DNA of 64,000 nt from Sciurus carolinensis (GCF_902686445.1 NC_062218.1:13367015-13431014), one strand, 5' to 3'. Positions 26,006 through 37,353 are shown, counted from the stretch's first letter. The notes: a model not told the origin generated them from the sequence alone. Numbers and translations: made by a program.

Positions 26006-26214
26006 AAAAGCATATATTCATGCATTAGAGAATCAACACAAACTTAAATCTGAATGTAGGATATGAAGACTGAACATTTCACACATTTCTGTAAGTTTGT
26101 GTGTTTATCTCTAAGGCCATCATTTGAAGACTTCAAATTTGGTTCCTATATGATCTATCCATATTTGGGCATTTTCTCACTTGAAGATAATTTGCCATAA
26201 GATTAGTAATTATT

Positions 26215-26264
<50 letters not shown>
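26215..26264. repeat. (TA)n(TG)n microsatellite
   Basis: A TA run joins a long TG run. Confidence 0.95.
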
Positions 26265-26265
<1 letters not shown>

Positions 26266-26389
26266 AATGATTTCTACATCTTTAAAGGCTTTCCTGCAAA
26301 TCTCTTTTCTTCTTCACACAACTTTGCCATGTCCAAAAAGGCAGACAGGTAATCATTGCTCTGTGGTAGGTATTAGATGAATGGAATGG

Positions 26390-26520
26390 ATCTTGTTTTC
26401 CAGATAAAGAAACCAAATCACATGAAAGGAAAGTAACTTGGTCAAAGACACAGTCAATGTCTGATGGTATTTAAATATCAATACATATGACTAGTGTAGA
26501 TTCTACAGTATGCAGGCTTA
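26390..26520 (-). mobile_element. MIR SINE relic
   Basis: 'ttttccagataaagaaaccaa', 'gaaagtaacttggtcaaag' and 'acacagtcaatgtctgatgg' match the reverse complement of the MIR core. Divergence is high. Confidence 0.5.
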
Positions 26521-26529
26521 TCCTACATA

Positions 26530-27120
26530 GCATACATTTCCTAATAGTTCATGATCTGAAAAACATAGAACTGTAACTCAGATCTTTAAAGAATCTGAAA
26601 TAATTTGCCCAAATTGGCTTCATTTTCCAGTCATCAATTTTACAGATGAATACCCTGTAATCTTAGATGTGGGGCTAAGCATAGAATGAATGAGAAAGTA
26701 AAATGTCTAGTTCTTCTCAATTCAAGGTAAGGAACAGTTATTTGGTAAATCCCTGCCCCTTTCTCATTGTTTTAATCTATTCACATATTACCTCTTCGTT
26801 CGTGCGTGTGGTAGGGATTTATCAAGGGTCTCATCTTGAGACTTATATTTCTAAATTGAATTGAGATTTGTAACTAACTCTACCATTTGACTTCTGATAA
26901 TGTTCTTCTGTGGACAGACTTGCTGTATTCCAGTAGAAAGAGCTGTCCAATGGTTGGAAAATGAAAAATCACTATTCGACTCACCAAAGTGTCATGCAAT
27001 GCTAATGATCCCACCAGATGTTTTCCAAATTCAGAGATTTGAATGTCATCGTGGACAAAAAATGTCCATATCTACATGTTCCCTTGGCTTCAGAGTTAAG
27101 ATCAAGAGAGAATTCTTAAG
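26530..27120. other. Unassigned stretch
   Basis: No gene or repeat recognised; the 86-codon frame at 26900-27160 runs into the Tigger element and is not supported. Confidence 0.4.
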
Positions 27121-27210
27121 ATGGTGTAGTCTTCTCCATCAACAGTTTTACTTTCCATAGTTTCAATTACCCACTGTGAGCTGTGCTGAAAAATGTTAAA
27201 TGGGAAATTC

Positions 27211-27619
27211 CAAAAATAACTTTTTTAAAATTCAAAATTTTTTTTCTAATTAGTTATACATGACAATAGAATGTATTTATGCATTTTGATAAATCATACA
27301 TAAATGGAGTATAATTCTCATTTTTCTGATTGCACATATTGTAGGATCATATTGGTCATGTAGTCATATATGTACATGAGGTAATAATGTCTGTTTCATT
27401 CTACTATCCTTTACCGCATGCACCTCAGCTAAAGCATTAATCTCTAAGATATATAAAGAATTGAAAAGTGTTAACACTAAAAAAATCAAATAACCCAATC
27501 AATAAATGGCCTAAGGAACTGAACAGACACTTCACAGAAGAAGATATACAACCAATCAACAAATATTTGAAAAAATGATCAACATCTGTAGCAATTAGAG
27601 AAATTAAAATCAAAAATAA
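27211..27619. mobile_element. Twin-primed (5'-inverted) L1 fragment
   Basis: The left part (27238-27412) is L1 3' UTR on the minus strand beginning with a T run ('ttttttttctaattagttata'). The right part (27413-27610) is ORF2-tail sequence on the plus strand ('cacctcagctaaagcattaat', 'tggcctaaggaactgaacag'). Head-to-head pieces of one L1 are the known product of twin priming. Matching caaaaataa at 27211-27219 and 27611-27619 fits a target duplication in the Tigger host, although the right copy overlaps L1-like sequence. Confidence 0.82.
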
Positions 27620-27837
27620 TGCTTAAGTTTTAAATTGTGTGCCACTCTGAGTAGCCATGATGAAATTTCATGATGTACTGCTCTGTCCTCCACCCCAGGG
27701 TATGAATCATCCTTTTGTCCAATGTATCCATGCAGTATGCACTACCCACCTTTTTGTCACTTAGTGGCTGTCTTGGTTATCTTACCTGCTATCATTGTAT
27801 TACAATGCTTGTATGTAAGTAATACTTGTTTTATTTC

Positions 27838-28105
27838 ATGGTGGCTCCAAAGTTTAAGAGTAGTGATGCTGGCAGGTCAGATATGGCAAAGAGAACTAGT
27901 AAAGCACTCCCTTGAAATGAAAAGGGGACATTGCTCAACTTAATAAGAGAAAAAATATACAACTAAGATCTATGGTAATATGAAACTTCTTTCATTGAAA
28001 TTGTGCAGAAAGAAAAAGAAATTTGTTCTAGTTTTGCTGTGTTGTAACTCAAGTCATAAGTTATAATCACATGGCTGAGTTAAGACAAAAAGAACATGAA
28101 ATTTG
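27838..28105 (+). pseudogene. Tigger transposase N-terminal relic
   Basis: An ATG at 27838 starts a frame with MVAPKFKSSDAG, resembling the N-terminus of pogo-type Tigger transposases (a helix-turn-helix DNA-binding region in CENP-B relatives). Stops appear within about 25 codons and recur, and the DDE catalytic domain is absent. No product is expected. Confidence 0.65.
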
Positions 28106-28107
28106 TG

Positions 28108-28178
28108 TGTGTATATATATATATATATATAATATACACAATTATAGATTATATATAAAGAAAAATATAAAGAAATTA

Positions 28179-28211
<33 letters not shown>
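28108..28211. repeat. (TA)n microsatellite block
   Basis: Two TA dinucleotide arrays (about 28108-28131 and 28180-28211) lie with A-rich sequence between them, inside the Tigger relic. Confidence 0.9.
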
Positions 28212-28213
<2 letters not shown>

Positions 28214-28387
28214 TGTGTAGTTGGATACCACCTTCAGTTCCGGCATTCATTAGGTGTCATGAAACATGACCCCACAGTTAAGGGGGTCAGGGTTGGGGTG
28301 ATGACTAAAATATTTACAAGGGATATGTCTATACTTTGGGTTGCCAGCTGGAGATTTTGGAATTCTTGTTTGCAAGAAAGATGGAAC

Positions 28388-29229
28388 TAATGGAACAGAA
28401 TAGAAGACACAGAGACAAACCCACATAAATACAGTTATCTCATATTAGGCAAAGTTGCCAAAAACATACATTGGAGAAAAGAAGGTCTTTTCAACAAATG
28501 GTGCTGGGAAAACTGGAAATCCATACATAGCACAGTAAAATTAAATCTCTATCTCACCCTGCATAAAAAACAACTCAAAGTGGATCAAAGGCTTAGGAAC
28601 TAGAACAGAGACCCTGCACCTAATAGAAGAAAAAGTAGGCTCAAATCTTCATCATGTCAACTGAGGACCTGACTTTCTTAACAAGACTCCTAAAGGGCAA
28701 GAAGTAAAATCAAGAATCAATAAATGGGATGGATTCAAATTATAAAGCTTCATCTCAGCAAAAGAAACAATCAATAACATGAAGAGAGAGCCTACAGAAT
28801 GGGAGAAAATGGATGAATGGATAAAGAAACTGTGGTATATATATATATATATACCATGGAATATTACTCAGCCATAAAGAATAATAAAATTATGGCATTT
28901 GCAGGCAAATGGATGCAGTTGGAGAATATCATGCTAAGTGAGATAAGCCAATCTCAAAAAACCAAAGGACGAATGATCTCGCCGATAAGTGAATGATGAC
29001 ACATATAGGGGGTGGGAAGGGGACAAGAATGGAGGAAGGAGGGACTCTATAGAGGGATAAGAGGGGTGGGAAGGGTGGGGTGGGAGAAAAAAAATAACAG
29101 AATGAATCAAAAACTATTACCATAGGTAAATGTATGATTACACAAATGGTATGCCTCTACTTCATGTACAAACAGAGAAACAAGATGTATCCCATTTGCT
29201 TACAATAAAAATGAATTAAAAAAAAAAAA
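28388..29229 (+). mobile_element. 5'-truncated L1 with internal deletion
   Basis: It opens in ORF2 ('aatggaacagaatagaagac', 'caacaaatggtgctgggaaaac'). At 28810/28811 it jumps from 'gaatgggagaaaat' directly to 'ggatgaatggataaagaaac', skipping about 0.54 kb that the neighbouring copy (31301-31842) retains. It continues through the ORF2 end, the polypurine 3' UTR (29008-29090) and a poly-A tail (about 29217-29229). No open frame survives. Confidence 0.85.
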
Positions 29230-29484
29230 TGTTGAAACTTGCTCCTAAAGGATATAGAGTCAACTTTCTGTGGTCCTATTGTCACATTTCTTCCAAAGAA
29301 GCAATGCGTAGCCTTGTTTTATGTATGTTCATATTTAGAGACATCATATTTAATAAATATTGTTAGCTCATTTAATATTGAAGTCATGAACTACAGCACT
29401 GTAATCCATGCCTGAGCAAACCTTACCTCAAACTCTTTCTTTGGTGAGCATATCACAGCCAGAAGAATCTGCACAGTACAACAG
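29230..29484. other. Unassigned flank
   Basis: A short A+T-rich stretch with no recognised element. Confidence 0.4.
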
Positions 29485-29610
29485 CACTGCGGCCATTTTT
29501 TTTTTTTTTTTTTTTTTTGCGGTGCTGGGGATCGAACCCAGGGCCTTGTGCTTGCAAGGCAAGCACTCTTACCAACTGAGCTATCTCCCCAGCCCCACTG
29601 CGGCCATTTT
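29485..29610 (-). mobile_element. Young ID-type SINE with intact pol III boxes
   Basis: The SINE (29500-29595) is flanked by perfect 15-bp copies of cactgcggccatttt. On the minus strand it has a tRNA-like head (ggggctggggagatagctca), a box A-like stretch (tagctcagttggtaagag, 29567-29584), an intact box B (ggttcgatcc, 29529-29538) and a pure A tail of about 20. The tRNA-like fold and clean duplication point to a recent insertion that could still be transcribed by pol III. It is a SINE, not a tRNA gene: it lacks a proper 3' acceptor half and has a poly-A tail. Confidence 0.95.
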
Positions 29611-31283
29611 AAACAGGAAAATCACCAATAAAAGGCACAGTCATGCAAACAACAGCACTAAATAGACCACAGAAAGGAGAATTGTTCATATCATGAAGGC
29701 TGAAACAAAAAGGCGGCGTGTCAACTGGGATCGTGCACATCAAGACACTCGAATGTTTTGTTGCTCTTTACACGTTTGTGAACAACCAAGAAAGCACCAT
29801 GATTTTGAGGTGAGGAATAAATTTTAGCCAGAAGGGAAGTTTGCAAATACAGAATATGAAAATAATAAGAATTGACTATGTACACACGCACACATATGCA
29901 CACTTTTGCAAGTTTTAAATATTGAACAATTTTTTAAATAGGAAGAAAGTAACACTCCTCATGCTTTTTAGGTCAAAGGTATGAGCAGGTTAAATGCATA
30001 TACCCATGTAATAAAAACTGTGATTTCCCCACTCCATTGAACCTATTCCCCAAGTGTCTTTCAGGGATTTCTAGAAGTGACCAGAGTGTTGCCTCCCAGG
30101 GATCTCTGTGAGCTCCAGGCACCGGGCTGTACTAGTCACGTCTCTCTGAGGTTGCTCTGCTCCCACTGATCCGCCTGTACTGTCAATTCTAAGACTTCCA
30201 AAGAAACTGCACCATCTCATACAAGGAAATCAATGACCATGGCTGGTGTGTTACTTCTGCATTCACCCCAAAGCAACTCATTCTTCAAGAGCAGATGGTT
30301 CCGTGCACACACAGAGATAAGGGTCTCTTCCATAAGGCTGCTCCAAGGTTCACGGCCTGGGTTCCTACAGCTGCCCCTGAGAACTCCTCTTACAAAATCT
30401 CTACCAAATGGGAATTTTGGTTACTTCATTGGGCTTAAAATCAATCCAAAGAATTCAGTGGGATGTTGACTTCCTCTTTCCCAGCTCCAGGACCCTGCTT
30501 TCACCAAACTCTTCTCTCCTCTTCTTCTGTAGTACATACAAAGAGATGATAAATACAGGGAAATAGTAGGGGAAAGAAGGTGGGTTATTATCTTCACTGG
30601 GAAGTGACATGCTTGGTAGAGTTCACTGGAGGAAACTCATCTCTACAATCTACTAAAGAATTTTGTGGGTGGTTCTTCTCTTGAAAACTAAATTAAAAAG
30701 CTTCTCTTGCTCACAATGTTAAAATAAATTGGAAACAAACTGGTCACATGTATCCCATTTTTTTCCCTCTCAGGTACATCAATCTAAAAGTCCTATTAAT
30801 TTGAAATGGAATAAGAGAAGACACATTTTTCTTGAAAAACGGAAACTCTGATGATTACCTGATGAACAGAGCTTGTCAAGAATTGTCACTCTTTAAGTTG
30901 AAATTGGACTATATATCCAAAGATCAGATTTACTTTCAACAAAGAAACTGGTCTAGTATATGCACCAAAGAACATGAGTTCTTAAATAATGGATATTTAT
31001 CTATCTAAAGTTTAATTGGAGATTTTATTAGTATCACTTAATTTTGTGCCTCCCTTCAAAATTGAAAGAACTGAACAAATGTAACTGATCATCTCTTCTG
31101 AAGGAAGCTATCACACGATGTATGTATCTGTCTTCTACCTGGGAGTCAATCACATTAACAGTATTTTAATAAGAATATATGCAAATCAGATCATCACTGA
31201 TCATGATAAATTTTAACTACTCTTGAAGTTCTTGGACTTACTGTAACTGCCTTGTTTGGAAAATGATTAAAGTTTATATCTAG
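29611..31283. other. Unassigned stretch
   Basis: About 1.7 kb without recognised repeat or gene. Short frames (for example 30233-30469) lack domain features. Confidence 0.4.
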
Positions 31284-32303
31284 AAAAAAAAAAGAATGGG
31301 AGAAAATCTTTTCCACATGCACCTCAGATAGAGCACTAATCTCCAGGATATATGAAGAACTCAAAAAACTCAACACCAATAAAACCAAATAACCCAATCA
31401 ATAAATGACCTAAGGAACTGAACAGACACTTCACAGAAGAAGAAATACAATTGATCAACAAACATAAAAAGTGTTCATCATCTGTAGCAATTAGAAAAAT
31501 ACAAATCAAAACTACTCTACAATTTCATCTCACTCCAGTGAGAATAGCAATTATCAAAAATACAAGCAACAATAAGTGTTGTTGAGGATGTAGGGGGAAA
31601 GGTACACTCATACATTACTGGTGGGACTGCAAATTGGTGCAACCACTCTGGAAAACAGTATGGAGATTCCTCAGGAAACTTGGAATGGAACCACCATTTG
31701 ACCCAGCTATCTCACTCCTCAGTTTATACCCAAAGGACTTAAAAGCAACATATTACAGTGATGTGGCCACATCAGTGTTAGAGCATCTCAATTCACCAAT
31801 AGATAAGCTCTGGAACAAACCCAGATGCCCTTCAACAGATGAATGGATACAAAAATGTGCTATATATACACAACAGAATATTACTCAGCCTTAAAGAAGA
31901 ATAAAATTATGACATTTGCAGATAAATGGATGAAGCTGAAGAATATCATGCTAAGTGAAATAAGCCAAACCCAAAAAACTAAAGGCCAAATGTTTTCTCC
32001 AATAAGCGGATGCTGATCTATAATGAGGAGGGCAGTAGGGAAGGATAAAGGAACTTTGGATTAGGCAGAGGGGAGTGAGGGGGGTGGTGTGGGTGTGGGA
32101 AAGACAGTGAAATCAGACAGACATTATTAACCTATATGTATGTATGACTACACTACCCTGTGACTCTGCACCATGTTCTTTAGCCAATGGAATGAGAAGT
32201 TGTGCTCTATTTGTGTACATTGTGTCAAATTGCATTCTACTGTCATGTATGGCTAATTAGAACAAATTTAAAATTTTTTTAATTGAAAAATAAATAAAAA
32301 ATA
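31284..32303 (+). mobile_element. 5'-truncated L1, older 3' UTR type
   Basis: It starts in ORF2 ('gaatgggagaaaatcttttcc'), runs through a relic ORF2 tail (31634-31894; [25 protein letters not shown]) to a 3' UTR unlike the polypurine type, ending 'ttgcattctactgtcatgtatggc' then 'attagaacaaat' and an A-rich tail. The 3' UTR resembles that of the copies at 21461 and 27238, so this is an earlier subfamily than the telomere-tract copies. Confidence 0.85.
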
Positions 32304-32377
32304 AGAGAAAACAGTTGGAACTATGCTCTCTCCTGAGGGGCCACTAATCTGCAAGCAGACCTACTCAATTGATGATT

Positions 32378-32659
32378 AAAGATAGAAGCTGGGTGGGAGG
32401 GGATAGTGTTAGGGTTAGGCTTAGGGTTAGGGTTAGGGTTAGGGTTAAGGAGGGTGGCAAGAATGGAGGAAGGAAGGACTGTATAGAGGGAAAAGAGGGG
32501 TGGGAGGGGTGGGAGGATGGGAAAAAATAACAGAATGAATCAAACATCATTACCCTATGTAAATTTATGATTACACAAATGGTATGCCTTTACTCTATGT
32601 ACAAACAGAGAAACAACATGTATCCCATTTGTTTACAAAAAAAAAAAAGATAGAAGCTG
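32378..32659 (+). mobile_element. Very short L1 insertion: 3' UTR only
   Basis: Perfect 14-bp duplications (aaagatagaagctg at 32378-32391 and 32646-32659) enclose only about 254 bp of L1 3' UTR. The insert holds the G-rich telomere-like tract (32408-32450), the polypurine stretch, the conserved terminal block ('acaaatggtatgcctttac', 'caacatgtatcccatttg') and a poly-A tail. This is a severely 5'-truncated retrotransposition event. Confidence 0.93.
32408..32450 (+). repeat. Telomere-like (TTAGGG)n tract in L1 3' UTR
   Basis: About seven tandem TTAGGG-type units, one with a GGC variant, read in the L1 sense direction. The duplicated flanks lie outside the tract, so it arrived as part of the L1. 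Confidence 0.95.
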
Positions 32660-33753
32660 AGTATCACAAAATGCCTAATTCTTGAGCCACATTCTACAGG
32701 CTGCTGAGCTGTTAACCACACATTCTAGGATTAGTAGCTTTGCTGTTAGAAAGTTTACTTACTTTCAAAAAACTTACTTATGTCCCTGAACTTCAGTGTC
32801 CTTTTCTATAATCTGTAGTTAGAGCAGTTCTTCCCATAAATATTCTGGAATCATTTTGTTACCCTAATTTCTTCCATAAATCCTCATCCGACTGGGAGAA
32901 GCATTCTATACATCTTGCTTTTGATTCTCCTTTTAAGGTGTTCTCAACATTCATGTTTACCACATTGTTCTGATAGAAGAAATTTTTCACTGGGATCAGC
33001 AGGAAAAACCAAAGCATCCGCCCCACCTCGGGGCGGCACTACGTACTGAATGGAAGTTCCTCGTGGGACACCTCCCGCTCTTAATCTGAGTTTAGAAGAT
33101 GAATGTTAACCACAGCACCACCACTTCCGGCTACCCAACTGGCTTTCACCTCCAGACAATGTAGTTTCTCTACATGTAGTTAGTTAAAAATGCAGATGAA
33201 GTTAAGATTTACTGGTAACTCTTGGTATATAAATTTTATGACTCTACAGAAGCAAAACTGATGGATTTCACAATTTTCTTGACATCACCGTTAACTTGCC
33301 CAAGGAATACTTTAAAGTAGTAAGGAAATAGAGGTTTTCTTTTCTCTAATGTATAAAGGTTATTATGCATAAGAGCATAGCCATTTAGATTCTGAGTATA
33401 CAGAGTAAGACAATGTATATATCAGAAGGGATCTAATGGATGGGTTGTGGAATTCTCTATTCCTTTCTGAAGATCTTTCACACTAGGACAAATAGTCATC
33501 TGTCCAGGAGAGAATAGTTGCATGTGATTTTCCTTCATAAAAATGGATTTGCATAAAATGAATCAAGAGATCATTCCTTTTTGTTTTGCTCTCTCCTGTC
33601 TACTTCTTCCGCATTATGACTTAAGATGTGTCTCGGTAACTCCAAGAACTACTGCCAAGTTTAAGCAGTAAGCAACCAGTCAATTGAGGAAATATCAGTC
33701 TTAAGTCTTAGACGGTACTACTCATTGTTTGAATTAATTTCAAAAGTAACGCA
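32660..33753. other. Unassigned stretch
   Basis: No gene or repeat recognised. A short GC-rich patch at about 33016-33080 has no exon-like context. Confidence 0.4.
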
Positions 33754-33862
33754 AGTCAGGTGTGGTGGCACATGCCTGTATCCCAGCTCTTCAGATTCTT
33801 AGGCAGGAGAATCTTGAGTTCGGGACCAGTCTGGACAATTTAACAAGACTACAACTCAATAC
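33754..33862 (+). mobile_element. B1-like (7SL-derived) SINE
   Basis: 'gtcaggtgtggtggcacatgcctg', 'tcccagctcttcagattctt', 'aggcaggagaatcttgagttc' and 'gaccagtctgg' follow the Alu/B1 left monomer with its box A and box B positions. It is diverged, with no long tail. Confidence 0.85.
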
Positions 33863-36284
33863 AGGTATGTTATATGTATGCATGAAAATGCCACACAGAG
33901 ACCCATTATTTTGTACAATTAATATATTCTAGTAATTATAATAAAAAGTAAAAAATAAAATGTTTAACAAATTAGAAGTGAAAAAAGTAATGGAAAAACT
34001 ACAACTACAATTTTCTAGACGATGAAATAACCAGTCTTGGTTTTAATTTTTGATTTTTACTCTAAATGTTTAGCAATCTTTACATTTTTCAAGCTCGAAT
34101 TTCTCCAGGGTACCAATTTTGGTCATAGAATTTTTCTGTATTTGCCACATACCATGTGCTTCCTAAGATGATTGGTCTTTCAGATTCCTAGGCAGATCTC
34201 CAGCTCCAAGGTGACAGTATAGTCCCATCTACCTCAGGGATCCGAGTTCCAGGAAGATTTGAAGCGTGAGGACCACGTGTGCACGTTCGTGTTGCTGAAA
34301 TCGCCCCACCACTATCTGCTGCTCTAGAGATCAATCATCGCACCTACTGAGGAAGCACTGTGTGCCCAGTAGTGTGCTCGGTGCTTGGAGAAGTGGGCCC
34401 TGCCTTCCAGGATCTCAGGTGTAAGGATCAAGCCCCGAGGAAGAATTGGTCCACAGACCACCAAATAAGGACAGACTTACACATCGGTACCATTAGAGCG
34501 CTTTCCCTGGTGTATGCATGGAATTGATTACTTTTCCAGATAGTCCAAAACATCTGCTAGTGCCTAAAAACTCCTATTGATTTCTGGATTGCCTGTTTGG
34601 TTATGTAATACTTACACTGACTACACCAGGCTGCTTTCCAGCTCACTTCCAGATATAATTTAAGGACTGATGTTAATCTGTAAAAGCACATGGGATTTGG
34701 ACTTTTGGCAATTCTGAAGACAGCCCCCCTCACTATACACCATCTTGATGGTTGATGCAAGCCAGCGGGTACTGACTTTTACCTCCTGCAAGTTGGCAAC
34801 TCCCAAATGATTAGCTTCAGTTCTGTAATTGGCTTCTCCCATTGGTCGGATGAAGCCCATGTCTGCTCTCCTTAAGGTGGTGATCCTAACATACTGAGAT
34901 CATTAAAGTGGGGGGCAGGTGAGATGTTTTCTGTATGTGACAGTAGAGATTTCTGACAACAACAAAAGAATCCTTTAACATTATGAAGAAACTATTTTTA
35001 AAAATACAAACCATTTGAAAGTACAATTCTAATCAGCCCTCAAATGAAAGAAAAGAGTAATAGTTATTTTTAGGGTTTCTTTCACTAGTATAATCAATGA
35101 CTAGTGACCTTAAAACCTATGAGAACAATACAATTAATACAGACGAGATGTACTTTCTTTTGGTGCTCAGAGCCAGACAAATTAGCATTGGATGAGCTTT
35201 TCTTTTGGTTAGTTTATATGATAGGAAAAACTCCTGCAAAATTTGAACCTATTTTTTAAAAAATGAATTCCATAAAACCCAGACGCTTTTTTTCTGTTTG
35301 GGGCTCATTTAAAATATTTAAAATATCTAAAATTAGTTTCAGTCCTGAACAACTTTAATACAGATCAAGTGTTTTAAAATATTTATGATAAAGAAAATGA
35401 TTCCATCTGGACAGGGAATTTATTACTGGAATATCATACCAATTTGAATTGAAGCCACTGTGAGATTAATTTCTTCTCTGCTGTTGGTATATAAATTTGT
35501 TCTGACAGCTGCTTTCTGTAACCAAAGTATGCTTATTTGCATGCAGTATCTTCTCCTCAATGAAATCATATCTACCAGAGGAACTTTGAATGGTTTAAAC
35601 AACAAATAAAGATTGATTATCAATGTAAATGCCAACCAGGGTTTTACTATAAATAACAAAATATTGGCAAGTGCCTACTTTGAAATCAACACTGGTTATT
35701 TAGGGCTTTCAGAGAGACAATCATGAATTTCAGAAGAACTCGCTGACGTTAAAAAAAAGAGAATTACACAAAGGAAAAAGATGACCTTGATCAAGCGTGT
35801 TTTTTCAGATTTATTAATGATTAACATGTCAGGCACTCTCTTTTGTATTACATTCCCTTTCACCATGGCTAAAAGCTGACAAGATGAATATTATTACAGT
35901 AATAATATGCCATGACGGATGTGTAGTAATGTGGACATTTATGTAACACAATTGGAGCCTGAGTAGGTACAGTTATCTGCTATAATTTGGCATTGACGAT
36001 AAAAGGGAAGGACTTCAAAGTCAGAAGTTGAATTTGTCATGATTTTTTCAGAAACAGACCATTTAATTGAGAGACCGTAGACTCAAGGAAGAGGTGTAAA
36101 AGTCAGTGTGGCTTTATGATAACAAAAAGAACTAACTGCCCATCCAAAGAGAATAAAGATCAACACCCCTAAAATTAAGACTACTTAAGAGTAGAAATCA
36201 TTTCAAAACAAAATGATAATAAATCAAACTCATTTGGTTCTAAAAAAAAATCACAATTTCTTATCCTTTTGCTCCCACCCCCCC
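33863..36284. other. Unassigned stretch
   Basis: A+T-rich with no gene called. A patch at about 34335-34430 ('gtgtgcccagtagtgtgctcggtgcttgg') recalls MIR/L2-type relics but is too diverged to assign. Confidence 0.35.
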
Positions 36285-36337
36285 AAGTGCTGGGAATCAG
36301 GTGCAAAGCAAAAACCTCTGAGCTATACACCTAGCCC
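36285..36337 (-). mobile_element. Degraded ID SINE relic
   Basis: 'aagtgctgggaatcaggtgc' to 'ctctgagctatacacctagccc' keeps the two ends of the tRNA-derived body with the middle decayed. Confidence 0.5.
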
Positions 36338-36449
36338 ATCTTCCTAAGAGGAATTTTACAGTTAGCTGAATGTGCTTTTGGCTGGCCTGCTAGTCCTAAG
36401 TGGATCAGCCACTGACAGAGGTATCCAAGGCAGCATTGAAGAGAGAGGT

Positions 36450-36465
36450 CAGGAAAGCGTGAATC

Positions 36466-36501
<36 letters not shown>

Positions 36502-36593
36502 GGTGCTGGGGATTTGAACCCAGGGCCTTATGCTTGTGAGGCAAGCACTCTACCAACTGAGCTATACCCCCAGCCCAGGAAAGCGTGAATCTA
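36450..36593 (-). mobile_element. Young ID-type SINE with 18-bp target duplication
   Basis: The SINE (36468-36575) is flanked by perfect 18-bp copies of caggaaagcgtgaatcta. It has a T run of about 30 (the poly-A tail on minus), a box A-like tagctcagttggtagag and a box B with one extra base (ggttcaaatcc). It is close in sequence to the copy at 29485 and so belongs to the same recent wave. Confidence 0.95.
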
Positions 36594-36915
36594 GATGTCA
36601 TTGTCTTTCTACGAGCCAAAGTGAAAATTGTGGAAAGAAAGGAAGGTGAGAAAGCATGGATGGAGGGAAAAACTGAAGAAGAGTCTTTCTCTATGTGTAT
36701 TCATGTTACAAAAGATTTAAGCTCAATTAATTGTGAGAGTCCATATGCACTGAACTCTACCAAGCCATTCTCAGGGAAAAGATGACAATTCTCCACTGTG
36801 GGTATTTACAATGTGTTTTCCTGAAGCAAAAATTCCTAATTCCTATTCTTCAATAGGGGCCAAAGCAATCTTATAAACAACCAAAGAAATCTTTAAAACA
36901 ACAAAAGAAATGCCC
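36594..36915. other. Unassigned stretch
   Basis: No element recognised. Confidence 0.4.
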
Positions 36916-37353
36916 TGTTATGGTTTGGATGTGAGGTATTCCCCAAAAGCTCATGTGTGAGACAGTGCAAGAAAGTTTGGAGGAGAAATGATTGAATCAG
37001 AGCCTTAACCTAATCAGTGAATTAATCCCTCATGGGATGCACTGAGTGGTAACTGGAAGCAGGTGAGGTGTGGCTGGAGGAAGTGGTTCACTGGGGGTGT
37101 GGGTATGGGGTAAATATTTTGATCTGGAGAGTGTGAAGTTTGTCTCTCTCTCTGCTTCCTGATCATGTGAGCTGCCTCCCTCTGCCATCCTCTTCTGCCA
37201 TGTTGTTCTGCCTCATCTGGAGCCCTGAAGAATAAAGCTGGCTGTCTATGGATTGAGACCTCTGAATTCAGGAGCCCTCAAATAAATTTTTCCTCCTCTA
37301 CAGTTGTTCTGGTTGGTCCTTTAGTTACAACCATAAAAAAGCTGACTAAAACA
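36916..37353 (+). mobile_element. MaLR (MST-like) solo LTR
   Basis: A complete LTR from TGTTATGGTTTGGATG to GACTAAAACA. It contains 'caaaagctcatgtgtgaga', 'agtgaattaatccctcatgg', 'ctctgcttcctgatc', 'gttctgcctcat' and an AATAAA signal at about 37230. TGCC(C/T) at 36911-36915 and 37354-37358 fits a 5-bp target duplication. It gives the sense orientation for the copies at 24091 and 55916. Confidence 0.8.

Larger units (their letters stand above)
27125..28292 (+). mobile_element. Tigger (pogo/Tc1-mariner) DNA transposon, split by L1
   Basis: The 5' part (27125-27219: 'ttttactttccatagtttcaattaccc') and the 3' part after the L1 insert ('taagttttaaattgtgtgcc', 'caatgtatccatgcagtatg', 'aagagtagtgatgctggca', then the end 'agttaagggggtcag') follow a Tigger-type consensus in order. 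The ends are roughly inverted complements (gtagtcttctcc near the left, a degraded aagggggtcag near the right). A TATA-rich microsatellite block (28108-28211) replaces or expands part of the interior. It is an ancient, immobile cut-and-paste element. Confidence 0.8.

Noticed and set aside
29500..29595. tRNA gene on the minus strand
   Set aside because: Box A and B are present, but the element has a poly-A tail, target duplications and no complete acceptor half; it is a SINE.
32408..32450. Interstitial telomere repeat as a chromosome-fusion scar
   Set aside because: The tract lies inside an L1 insertion with its own target duplications.
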